Source: Modestobacter italicus
GTDB lineage: Bacteria > Actinomycetota > Actinomycetes > Mycobacteriales > Geodermatophilaceae
Reading direction: 5' to 3'
DNA: 64,000 nucleotides
NCBI RefSeq assembly: GCF_019799965.1
Contig: NZ_JABGCJ010000006.1
Span: 1 to 64,000, forward strand
Below are positions 57,827 to 64,000 of the stretch, piece by piece. Both the position numbers and the translations under genes were made by a program. The notes beneath the pieces were generated by a model. It worked only from the letters and a program-made list of their open reading frames with translations. It searched no databases and was not told the DNA's origin. Within the stretch, counting starts at the first letter, position 1. Each line of letters begins with the position of its first letter.

Positions 57827-58786
57827 ATGACCGGGACCTTCACCCGCGGGTTGCTCGCCGGCGCCGCCGGCACCACCGCGCTCAACGCCGTCACCCACCT
57901 CGACCGGGCCCTGCGTGGCCGGCCGGCCAGCAGCGTGCCGGAGCAGACCGTGGACGCACTCGCCGAGGTCACCGGTCGGCAGGTCCCCGGCAAGGGCACG
58001 GTCCGGGACGCCCGGCGCAGCGGTCTGGGCGCGCTGTCCGGCATCGCCAACGGGGTGGGCCTGGGCGTGCTGTCGAGCCTGGCCCGCTCGGCCGGCGTCC
58101 AGATGCCCTTCCCCGTGGGCGCGGTGGTCAAGGGGGCCCTGTCGATGGCCGCCACCGACGTGCCGGTCGCCGCACTGGGGGTGAGCGACCCGCGCCGCTG
58201 GTCCCGCGAGGACTGGCTCACCGACGCCGTCCCGCACCTGGCCTACGGCGCCACCGTGCAGGCGGTCGTGTCCGGCCTGCCCACGGCAGAGGAGCGGGTG
58301 CTGCCCCGTCAGAAGGCGCGCTCCGGCCTGGTCGCCCGCTCGCTGCTGCTGGGCGTCGCGGCCGGCGGCCGGAGCTCGCTGGGCCTGGCCGGTCCCACCC
58401 TCACCGCCACGGACACCGGCGTGGCCAAGAAGCTCGCGTCGCTGGCCTCCCTCGGCGGCGAGCTCTACGGCGACAAGCAGCCCGGTGTCCCCGACCGCAC
58501 CAGCCCGGCCGCGCTGCCGGCCCGGCTGGCCAGCGGCGCCGGCGGCGCGGTGCTGCTCGCCCGCCGGCAGGGGGCCAACGCCGCGTGGCCGGTGGTGGCC
58601 GGCATCGCCGGCTCCGCCGCCGGCTCGTTCGGCGGACGGAACTGGCGCCGCTGGGCCGACGGCCGGCTGCCCGACTGGCAGGCCGGCGTCATCGAGGACG
58701 CCGCCGCCGTCGTCCTGGCCCTCGCCGCGTGCCTGCCCGGCCGGCGACGGTCCACCCGGTTGGGCACCGTCCGGCTCTTCGACTGA
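57827..58786 (+). CDS. Membrane-associated protein with DUF4126-like C-terminal half
   Basis: A 319-residue Ala/Gly-rich protein. The N-terminal ~155 residues (FTRGLLAGAAGTTALNAVTH, GLGALSGIANGVGLGVL) contain three or four weak helices. The C-terminal half (ARSLLLGVAAGGRSSLGLAG, GELYGDKQPGVPDRTSPAAL, ASGAGGAVL, then FGGRNWRRWAD) resembles DUF4126 membrane proteins, with the GDKxPxxPxRTxPxxL motif. So this looks like a two-part protein. ATG 57827 is the first plausible start. Function unknown. Confidence 0.72.
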   Translation: MTGTFTRGLLAGAAGTTALNAVTHLDRALRGRPASSVPEQTVDALAEVTGRQVPGKGTVRDARRSGLGALSGIANGVGLGVLSSLARSAGVQMPFPVGAVVKGALSMAATDVPVAALGVSDPRRWSREDWLTDAVPHLAYGATVQAVVSGLPTAEERVLPRQKARSGLVARSLLLGVAAGGRSSLGLAGPTLTATDTGVAKKLASLASLGGELYGDKQPGVPDRTSPAALPARLASGAGGAVLLARRQGANAAWPVVAGIAGSAAGSFGGRNWRRWADGRLPDWQAGVIEDAAAVVLALAACLPGRRRSTRLGTVRLFD

Positions 58787-58809
58787 CCGCTCAGGCCATC
58801 CAGCAGGTA

Positions 58810-58851
58810 CCGCGGCGCCGGCCGGCCACGGTCGGGTGGCCCGCGCCGCGG
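58810..58851. terminator. Bidirectional terminator
   Basis: CCGCGGCGC (58810-58818) pairs with GCGCCGCGG (58843-58851), with an inner GGCCAC/GTGGCC stem. It lies between convergent stops at 58786 and 58853. Confidence 0.8.
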
Positions 58852-58852
58852 C

Positions 58853-59455
58853 TCACGCCGCCCAGCCGGGGTCGCGGCCGGTGAGGCCGAGCGCTCGGTC
58901 GAAGGCTGTCGAGCCGGCCGGCACCGACACCTCGGGGCCGTACCAGCCGCCGTCCCGGCCCAGCTGCGCCAGCGGCACCACCGCGTCGAGCGTCGCCTCG
59001 CCGAGCGGGGCCGGGACGTCGTAGGCCGCGCCGATCGCCCGCGCCAGGTCCCAGCCGTGCAGCACGAACTCCGCCAGCATCAGCGGACCGACCACCTCCG
59101 CGGGCATCGGCGTGGTGCCCATCAGGGTCTCGCCCTGCCACGCCGCGGGGTCGGCCCAGGCATCGGCCGCGGTGTCCAGCTCGACAGGGACGGCGGCCGC
59201 CCACCGCTCCACCGGCAGGCCGTCCAGGAACGGCGCCGGGGTGAGGCTGTTCGGGTCGTGCTCCAGCGGCATGCCGGTCGCCGACCGCTGGGAGAGGACG
59301 GCCGCCCACGCCAGGTGGTCGAGCAGCGCACGGACGTCGAGGTCGCGGCACGGTGTCGGCGCGGTCAGCTGCTCGGGGCGGACGGCGGTCAGCACGGTGG
59401 ACGCCAGCCCGGCGGCGGCGCGCACGGCCGCGGGCGGGTGGAGGGGCTCGGTCAC
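58853..59455 (-). CDS. TIGR03086 family metal-binding protein (maleylpyruvate-isomerase N-domain/DinB-like)
   Basis: A 200-residue four-helix protein: PEQLTAPTPCRDLDVRALLD, then HLAWAA, and EFVLHGWDLARAIG, the family's PTPCxxWxVRxLxxH and VxHxWDLA signatures. The three conserved His residues probably bind a divalent metal. Relatives are thiol-dependent enzymes working with mycothiol, but this subfamily has no assigned reaction. A CAGGCT hexamer lies 6 nt before GTG 59455, suggesting a leaderless start. Downstream of the NYN gene on the same strand. Confidence 0.87.
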   Translation of the reverse strand: MTEPLHPPAAVRAAAGLASTVLTAVRPEQLTAPTPCRDLDVRALLDHLAWAAVLSQRSATGMPLEHDPNSLTPAPFLDGLPVERWAAAVPVELDTAADAWADPAAWQGETLMGTTPMPAEVVGPLMLAEFVLHGWDLARAIGAAYDVPAPLGEATLDAVVPLAQLGRDGGWYGPEVSVPAGSTAFDRALGLTGRDPGWAA

Positions 59456-59498
59456 CCGTCCAGCCTGCCCTGCCCAGGACCGGACGCCGACCGGAGGT

Positions 59499-59900
59499 TC
59501 AGCGCGGCGGGGCGTCGAGCGCCTGCAGCAGCCACCCGGGGCCGGTCACGGCGGCGCCGGCCGGGAGGCGGTCCCGCAGCCCCCGGTCGGCGGTGACGAC
59601 CAGCAGGTCGTCGTCCCCGTCGATGAGGTCGGCGGCGGTCGCCGCGAGCGCGTCGTCCCCGCTGCCCGGGGCCCGGACGACCCGCAGGCCGGCTGGCGCG
59701 TCGACGTCCTGGGCCTGCCCCTCGACCACGGCGACCAGCGCGGTGACCGGTACCGGGGCACCGTCGGGGCCGGGCAGCTCGCGCCCGGGCAGGGCGGTGA
59801 GCTGGTGGAGCAGCCGGGCGGTGGCGCCGGCCCGGTCACGCCACCAGCCGTCGGGCCGGGAGCCGACGACGTTGGCGACGTCCACCAGGACGACGGTCAT
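59499..59900 (-). CDS. NYN/PIN-like nuclease-fold protein
   Basis: A 133-residue protein with the PIN/NYN pattern: VVLVDVANVVGSRPDGWWRD with the first acidic residue, SGDDALAATAADLIDG with the central Asp pair, and LVVTADRGLRDRLPAG with the late Asp. The spacing fits a YacP-like RNA-cleaving fold, but no RNA target is known. ATG 59900 begins 4 bp after the stop of the small hydrophobic gene, so it is probably in an operon. Confidence 0.75.
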   Translation of the reverse strand: MTVVLVDVANVVGSRPDGWWRDRAGATARLLHQLTALPGRELPGPDGAPVPVTALVAVVEGQAQDVDAPAGLRVVRAPGSGDDALAATAADLIDGDDDLLVVTADRGLRDRLPAGAAVTGPGWLLQALDAPPR

Positions 59901-59904
59901 CGGG

Positions 59905-60060
59905 TCAGCGGCGGCGTGCGGCGGCCAGCGCGGCCGTGCCGGCGGCGAAGACGAGGCCGACCACGGCCAGCCAGAACAGGCCCTTGACGACGAACCCGAT
60001 CACGCTGACCGCGATCCAGAGGACGAACAGGACGAGCAACAGGAGCAGGAAGGGACGCAC
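59905..60060 (-). CDS. Small hydrophobic membrane protein
   Basis: A 51-residue protein made of two hydrophobic helices (about residues 4-22 and 26-46) and an AARRR cytoplasmic end. GTG 60060 is in frame after AACCGTAGGC..., and the nearest ribosome site is weak. It lies 20 bp after the siderophore-interacting gene and 4 bp before the NYN gene, which argues for a real gene in a run. Similar short proteins are common in actinobacteria without known role. Confidence 0.6.
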   Translation of the reverse strand: MRPFLLLLLVLFVLWIAVSVIGFVVKGLFWLAVVGLVFAAGTAALAAARRR

Positions 60061-60080
60061 CGCCCAACCGTAGGCCGTGA

Positions 60081-61076
60081 TCAGCTGCCCTCGGAGGCGC
60101 CCAGCCGCCAGTAGCCCATGAAGGCCACCGACGTGCGCGGGACGCCGAGGTCGCGGACCAGCCGCCGGCGGAGCAGCTTGACCATCCCCGCCTCCCCGGC
60201 CAGCCAGGCGTAGCAGCCGTCGGCGCCGGCCTCGGGGACCTCCCAGAGGAGGCCGCCGTCGAGGTCGACGTCCTCGGGCTCCTGGCCGGGGGTGCGGGCG
60301 GCGATGCCGAGCTCGCACAGCGCGGCGTGCACGGCGGGGCCCAGCGCCTCCCCGCGGGCGCGACCACCACGGACCAGCCAGCGGACCTCGACCCCGGGGG
60401 CGACGTCGAGGCTGAGCACGTCACCGGCCTCGGGGACCTCGAGCACGGCCATCGTGCGGCGGCCGGCCGGCAGCGCCTCGAGGATCGCGCTGATCGCCGG
60501 GACGGCGGTCTCGTCACCGGCGAGGAACAGGGTGCCATCGGCGGGCGGGGCCCACTCCACGCCCCAGGCGCGGCCACTGGCCGCGTGCGGGGGCATCGAC
60601 CGGTCGGGGCCGAGGAGCACCATCGGGTCGCCGGGGACGGCGGTGGCCGCCCAGGTGGCGGCGGGCCCGGAGTGGCCGTCTGCCACGCCGTGCAGCACGA
60701 CGTCGACGTCGATCTCGCCGAGCTGCGGGCGGGCGGCACGCACGGTGTAGGTGCGCAGGTGCGGGCGGCGGTCGTCGGGCAGGGCGCAGTACTCCTGGTA
60801 CCAGCCGGGCCCGTCGGTGAGCAGGTCGGCAACGGGCGCCCCGTCGCGGGAGAGCACCAGCTTGATCCGCTGGTCGGCGCCGCCGACGCCGAAGCCGGTC
60901 AGCTCGGGGCCGCTGAGGGTCAGCCGCAGGAAGCTCGGGCTGATCCGCTGCACGCGGGCTACGGTGGTGCGGAAGAACCGGTAGTCGGGAGCGGCGACCG
61001 GCTGCTGGACCACCGGTTGCGGCTGGGCCTCTTCGAGGACTGCCGTACCGGCCCGTGCGGTCACCGCCGTGGTCAT
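60081..61076 (-). CDS. Siderophore-interacting protein (FAD-dependent ferric reductase)
   Basis: A 331-residue cytosolic flavoprotein that probably frees iron from imported ferric siderophores. The FAD domain carries RFFRTTVARVQRISPSFLRL, DQRIKLVL and LRTYTVRAAR (the RxYTxR motif). The NAD(P)H domain has LFLAGDETAVPAISAILEAL, VLEVPEAGDVL and CYAWLAGEAGMVKLLRR. A ~30-residue Pro/Gln-rich N-terminus precedes the domain. An IdeR box (61126-61144) overlaps its probable -10, so it should be repressed by iron through the IdeR encoded at 13529. Confidence 0.94.
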   Translation of the reverse strand: MTTAVTARAGTAVLEEAQPQPVVQQPVAAPDYRFFRTTVARVQRISPSFLRLTLSGPELTGFGVGGADQRIKLVLSRDGAPVADLLTDGPGWYQEYCALPDDRRPHLRTYTVRAARPQLGEIDVDVVLHGVADGHSGPAATWAATAVPGDPMVLLGPDRSMPPHAASGRAWGVEWAPPADGTLFLAGDETAVPAISAILEALPAGRRTMAVLEVPEAGDVLSLDVAPGVEVRWLVRGGRARGEALGPAVHAALCELGIAARTPGQEPEDVDLDGGLLWEVPEAGADGCYAWLAGEAGMVKLLRRRLVRDLGVPRTSVAFMGYWRLGASEGS

Positions 61077-61125
61077 CGCTGCTCCTGCGCTCGTCGAGAC
61101 CGGCTCATGCGCAACCGGACGTTGG

Positions 61126-61144
61126 TGAGGCTAGCCTAACCAAG
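61126..61144 (-). promoter_or_regulatory. IdeR/DtxR iron box of the siderophore-interacting gene
   Basis: On the minus strand CTTGGTTAGGCTAGCCTCA matches the consensus TTAGGTTAGGCTAACCTAA at 15 of 19 positions. The TAGGCT inside it can serve as the -10, so binding would block polymerase. It lies 50 bp before the start codon. Confidence 0.88.
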
Positions 61145-61188
61145 CCGCCCAGGGGAACACCCAGGCCCGAACTCGCAGCCGACCACGC

Positions 61189-61722
61189 TCACCGCGCCGA
61201 CAGCTCCCGGCCCAGCGCCGCGCAGATCGCGTCGGCCACGGCGTCCGGCTCCTCGTGCTCCCAGAACCGGAGAACCCGCCACCCCTGCGCGGTGAGGACT
61301 GCGTCGGTGCGCCGGTCGCGGCGGACGTTCGCGGCCAGCTTCTCGGCCCACCACGCCGCGTTCGCGTGCGGCTGGTGCCCGCAGCTCGGGCAGCTGTGCC
61401 AGAAGCAGCCGTCGATGAAGACGATCAGCCGCCGCCCCTTCCAGACCAGATCGCCCCGTGCGCGGGTCTCCTGGCAGGGCCGCACGTCGACGCGGTAGCG
61501 CACCCCGCGGGCGTGCAGCCGGCGCCGGACGGCGAGCTCGGGCGCGGTGTCCCGGCGGCCCTGCCGGCGGAAGCGGGACCGCACCGCCACCGAGGAGGCA
61601 GCCGGAGAGCGCCGCAGGTCGACGTCTCCGACGCCCCTCGACTGTTCGTCCGCGACGACCGGGCTGTGCCCATCGAGCGGCTCAGGTGGACGGCTGAGCG
61701 ACGCCGGGGAGCCCACCGTCAT
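61189..61722 (-). CDS. vsr: Very-short-patch-repair (Vsr) type endonuclease
   Basis: A 177-residue PD-(D/E)XK-fold nuclease. The conserved core has RRLHARGVRYRVDVRP, GDLVWKGRRLIVFIDGCFWH with the catalytic Asp and His, the zinc Cys pair in CPSCG, and WRVLRFWEHEE. Vsr nicks T:G mismatches arising from deaminated 5-methylcytosine, but no Dcm-type methylase is seen in this window. The first ~50 residues are unrelated to Vsr. ATG 61722 overlaps the stop of the nuclease/helicase gene (ATGA), fixing the start and showing co-translation. Confidence 0.9.
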   Translation of the reverse strand: MTVGSPASLSRPPEPLDGHSPVVADEQSRGVGDVDLRRSPAASSVAVRSRFRRQGRRDTAPELAVRRRLHARGVRYRVDVRPCQETRARGDLVWKGRRLIVFIDGCFWHSCPSCGHQPHANAAWWAEKLAANVRRDRRTDAVLTAQGWRVLRFWEHEEPDAVADAICAALGRELSAR

Positions 61723-64000
61723 GCGCCGGCGGGGACGCGGGCGTGCTCGGTGGCGATCTCGACCAGCCGGCACAGACCGTTCACCAGCCGGAGCTGCTCG
61801 GGCGTCTGCACCGGGGAGGTCAGCAGCGCCGGGCTGCCGACCAGGTAGGCGACGGTCTTGGCCCGGGAGAGGGCGACGTTGAGCCGGTGCCGGTCGAGCA
61901 GGAAGTCCAGCCGCCGGGGCACGTGCGCGCCGCTGGAGGCGGCCAGGCTGAAGACGGCCACCGCGGCCTCCCGGCCCTGGAACTTGTCGACCGTGCCGAC
62001 CTCCACCTCCCCCAGGCCCACGGCGGCCAGTGCACTGCGCACCTGGTTGACCTGGGCGTTGTACGGGGTCACCACCAGCACGTCGGCCGGGGTCATCACC
62101 CGCTCCCCCGCGCCGGTGCGCCAGCTGCGCCCGACCAGGTCTGCCACCAGCGCGGCGACGACCGCGGCCTCCTCCGGCGAGGCCGACCCGTTGCCCTCGT
62201 GCGGCACCGGGACCCAGCCGACCCCGGCCGGCGCCGCCCAGCGGACGGGCACGTCGAGGGCGTTGCCGGCGGTGACCGGAGCCGGCTGCAGCTCCCCGCG
62301 GTAGGACAGTTCTGACACGACCCGGCACAGCGCCGGCGCCATCCGCCAGCTGCGGTCGAGGAACACGCCCCGGTCGGCGGTGAGCACCTCGGCATCGCCG
62401 AGCACGTGCTGCAACGCCGAGACGTCGGCGCCGTCGGGGTGGATGCCCCGGCCCGGCTGGCGCAGCTGCTGCGGGTCGCCGAGCAGGACCAGGCTGGTCG
62501 CGGCCCGGCTCACCGCCAGGGTGTTGGCCAGGGACAGCTGGCCGGCCTCGTCGACCACCAGCACGTCCAGCCGGCCGGCCAGCTCCGGGCGGGCGAACAG
62601 CCACGAGGTGCCGGCGACCAGGTCGACGTCCCCGCCGTCGAGCGCGTCGACGACGTGGGCGTTGGCGGTCACGCAGCGCACGTCGGCGTCCCGGCAGCGC
62701 TGCAGCTCGTCGGCCTTCTGCAGCGCCCGGACCGGCACCCCCGCCTCCCGCGCGGCGGCCATCACCGCATCCAGCAGGTTGCCGATCACCTTGTGGCTGG
62801 AGGCGGTGACGCCGACCCGCTTCCCGGCGCGCACCAGGTCGACCACGGCGCGCGCCCCGGTGTAGGTCTTGCCCGCGCCGGGCGGGCCCTGCACCGCGAG
62901 CACCCCTCCGTCGAGCAACCCGGCCAGCCGGCGCGCGGCGGCCGCGGACTCCTCGCCGGCCTCCCGCTGCGGCGCCCCGTCGAGCAGCCGCGGTGGCCGG
63001 CGCAGCAGCAGGTCGCGCGCGGCGCGGAACGGCCCCGGCGCGTCGATCCCGCTGCCGGCCACCTGCTCGCCGAGGTCGGCCAGCGCGGCCCGGAACAGCG
63101 CGTCGCTGGGTGGTGAGCTGGGCAGCAGGCCGGTCGGGTGCTCCAGCGAGGCGGCCGTGCCGCGGGCCAGCACCACCCAGCCGGCGGTGGCGTCGACGTC
63201 CACGACCGTGCTGGACAGCCGCTTGCCGTCGGCGCCGGGCAGCAGGTGCTCGTAACGGCTGCCGGCGGACACCTTGGTCTCCTGCGGCGGGAACGTGTAG
63301 CGCCAGTGCACCGACCGCCCCTGCGCCCCGACCAGCTGGGCGCCCTCCAGCGGCCCGAGCGCGGCGGTCTCCCGCTCCAGCTCCTCGGCGGACAGGTCGC
63401 GGAGCCGGAAGTACTCCCACCAGGCCGCCCGGGCCTCGCGGGCATGCCAGCCCAGCTGCTGGGCCAGCAACCAGGTCGCCTGCTGCTCGGGGGTGCGGTC
63501 GACGTCGGGCAGCCCAGCGGTGAGCCGCTGCTCCAGCTCCTCGCGGAGCACCTGGGCCGCGGCGTTCTCCGCGGAGCCGTCGGGGTCGCCGTCCTCCGGC
63601 CGCCCCAGGCGCGCACCCGAGGCGAGCAGCTCGGTGCGCCGGGCCTCCAGCCAGTCGCGCAGCTCCCGGGTGGAGACGCAGTCGTCGCGGTTGTAGGCCT
63701 CGATCTGGTCCAGCAGCGCCTGGTCGCGGGTGGTCAGCCAGCGCTCGAAGGCGACGATGCTCTCCCCGGCGTCGGAGACGTCGGCCCCGTGCGCCCGGGT
63801 GTGGCCGCGGTAGTAGTCCTCCACCTGCTTGATGGAGTACGACTCCTTGCTCAGCCGCAGCCCCTGACGCACCACCGCGTAGAGGTCGACGAGCACGTCG
63901 GCGCGCAGCAGCCGGTCGACCTCGGCCTCCCGGGTCTGCAGCCGGGCGGAGAGCGTCTTCAGCCTGGTCGGCTCGTAGGGCGCGTAGTGGAAGACGTGCA
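61719..64000 (-). CDS. TM0106-type nuclease/SF1 helicase (5' end outside window)
   Basis: At least 760 residues; the frame is open through base 64000, so the N-terminus is missing. The visible N-part is an RNase H-like nuclease region (HYAPYEPTRL, SYSIKQVEDYY, and YNRDDCVSTRELRDWLE with catalytic Asp residues). The C-terminal half is a Dna2/UvrD-type helicase: Walker A GPPGAGKTYTGA, motif II VVDEAGQLSLAN, motif III LLGDPQQLRQPG, then VDKFQGREAAV and NVALSRAKT. Some function in repair, recombination or defence is likely. Coupled to vsr by ATGA, an unusual pairing. Confidence 0.9.
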   Translation of the reverse strand, partial: HVFHYAPYEPTRLKTLSARLQTREAEVDRLLRADVLVDLYAVVRQGLRLSKESYSIKQVEDYYRGHTRAHGADVSDAGESIVAFERWLTTRDQALLDQIEAYNRDDCVSTRELRDWLEARRTELLASGARLGRPEDGDPDGSAENAAAQVLREELEQRLTAGLPDVDRTPEQQATWLLAQQLGWHAREARAAWWEYFRLRDLSAEELERETAALGPLEGAQLVGAQGRSVHWRYTFPPQETKVSAGSRYEHLLPGADGKRLSSTVVDVDATAGWVVLARGTAASLEHPTGLLPSSPPSDALFRAALADLGEQVAGSGIDAPGPFRAARDLLLRRPPRLLDGAPQREAGEESAAAARRLAGLLDGGVLAVQGPPGAGKTYTGARAVVDLVRAGKRVGVTASSHKVIGNLLDAVMAAAREAGVPVRALQKADELQRCRDADVRCVTANAHVVDALDGGDVDLVAGTSWLFARPELAGRLDVLVVDEAGQLSLANTLAVSRAATSLVLLGDPQQLRQPGRGIHPDGADVSALQHVLGDAEVLTADRGVFLDRSWRMAPALCRVVSELSYRGELQPAPVTAGNALDVPVRWAAPAGVGWVPVPHEGNGSASPEEAAVVAALVADLVGRSWRTGAGERVMTPADVLVVTPYNAQVNQVRSALAAVGLGEVEVGTVDKFQGREAAVAVFSLAASSGAHVPRRLDFLLDRHRLNVALSRAKTVAYLVGSPALLTSPVQTPEQLRLVNGLCRLVEIATEHARVPAGA

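Noticed and set aside
1-64000. tRNA, rRNA, prophage, integrase or insertion sequence
   Set aside because: No cloverleaf-like stem set, rRNA segment, transposase or integrase motif was noticed on either strand. Reading by eye could miss a tRNA, so a tRNA scan would be decisive.

Overview
This 64-kb window comes from the chromosome of a very GC-rich actinobacterium. Codon third positions are almost all G or C, many genes are tightly packed or overlap by 1-4 bases, and GTG starts are common. The left end carries the sigA - YihY - DUF3039 - DUF3099 - sigB - ideR gene order known from Mycobacterium and relatives. A family such as Geodermatophilaceae (Blastococcus, Modestobacter, Geodermatophilus) fits the gene content, but that is inference. 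I see no rRNA, tRNA, CRISPR array, insertion sequence or prophage. Almost everything reads as ordinary chromosomal backbone.

Layout. 1-9.4 kb: 3' end of sigA with a 26-bp terminator stem, a small zinc-ribbon protein, a VanW-type cell-wall protein, a YihY membrane protein, DUF3039, DUF3099, a HhH-GPD repair protein, DUF808, dtd, and the second principal-like sigma factor sigB. 9.4-14.3 kb: a protein-lysine acetylation pair (acuC deacetylase, Pat-type acetyltransferase), then ideR with all metal ligands intact. 14.4-18.1 kb: S9 peptidase, DUF4192, Dabb protein. 18.1-23.1 kb: a five-gene glycoconjugate operon (GT4, methyltransferase, alpha/alpha-toroid protein, two tandem GT2). 23.2-27.7 kb: prolyl aminopeptidase, DksA/TraR-type zinc finger, methyltransferase, YibE/F, and a FluG-type amidohydrolase. 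27.8-36.0 kb: SDR, a MFS/TetR pair, a reductase, a second YihY, a glutamine-synthetase homologue, hsp20 with a MerR regulator, GNAT, and a membrane protein. 36.1-44.6 kb: a quinone-oxidoreductase-like enzyme, a M56 peptidase/BlaI pair, and cytochrome bd (cydA, cydB, fused cydDC). 44.7-49.2 kb: a signalling block (response regulator with a degenerate HD-GYP domain, triple-PAS histidine kinase, GAF-ANTAR protein). 49.2-52.4 kb: a second TetR/MFS pair and a YiiX-like hydrolase. 52.4-57.6 kb: ethanolamine catabolism (eat, eutB, eutC) and a MFS carrier. 57.8-64 kb: miscellaneous genes, a siderophore-interacting reductase behind an IdeR box, and a vsr endonuclease coupled to a TM0106-type nuclease/helicase cut by the window edge.

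How the parts connect. IdeR (13.5 kb) probably controls the siderophore-interacting gene at 61 kb through a 15/19 match to the iron box. Paired CTAC/GTAG dyads between blaI and cydA suggest that the BlaI repressor controls both its own operon and cytochrome bd. Each MFS/TetR pair has a palindromic operator. About a dozen genes have a TANNNT or CANNNT hexamer exactly 6 nt before the start codon, which points to leaderless transcription.

The most unusual structure is a 22-bp palindrome present as two pairs, each with a 54-nt period. Each pair lies in frame just after the ATGA-coupled start codon of a second cistron: cydDC in one case, eutC in the other. It adds GHVGQHGR-like peptides to both proteins.
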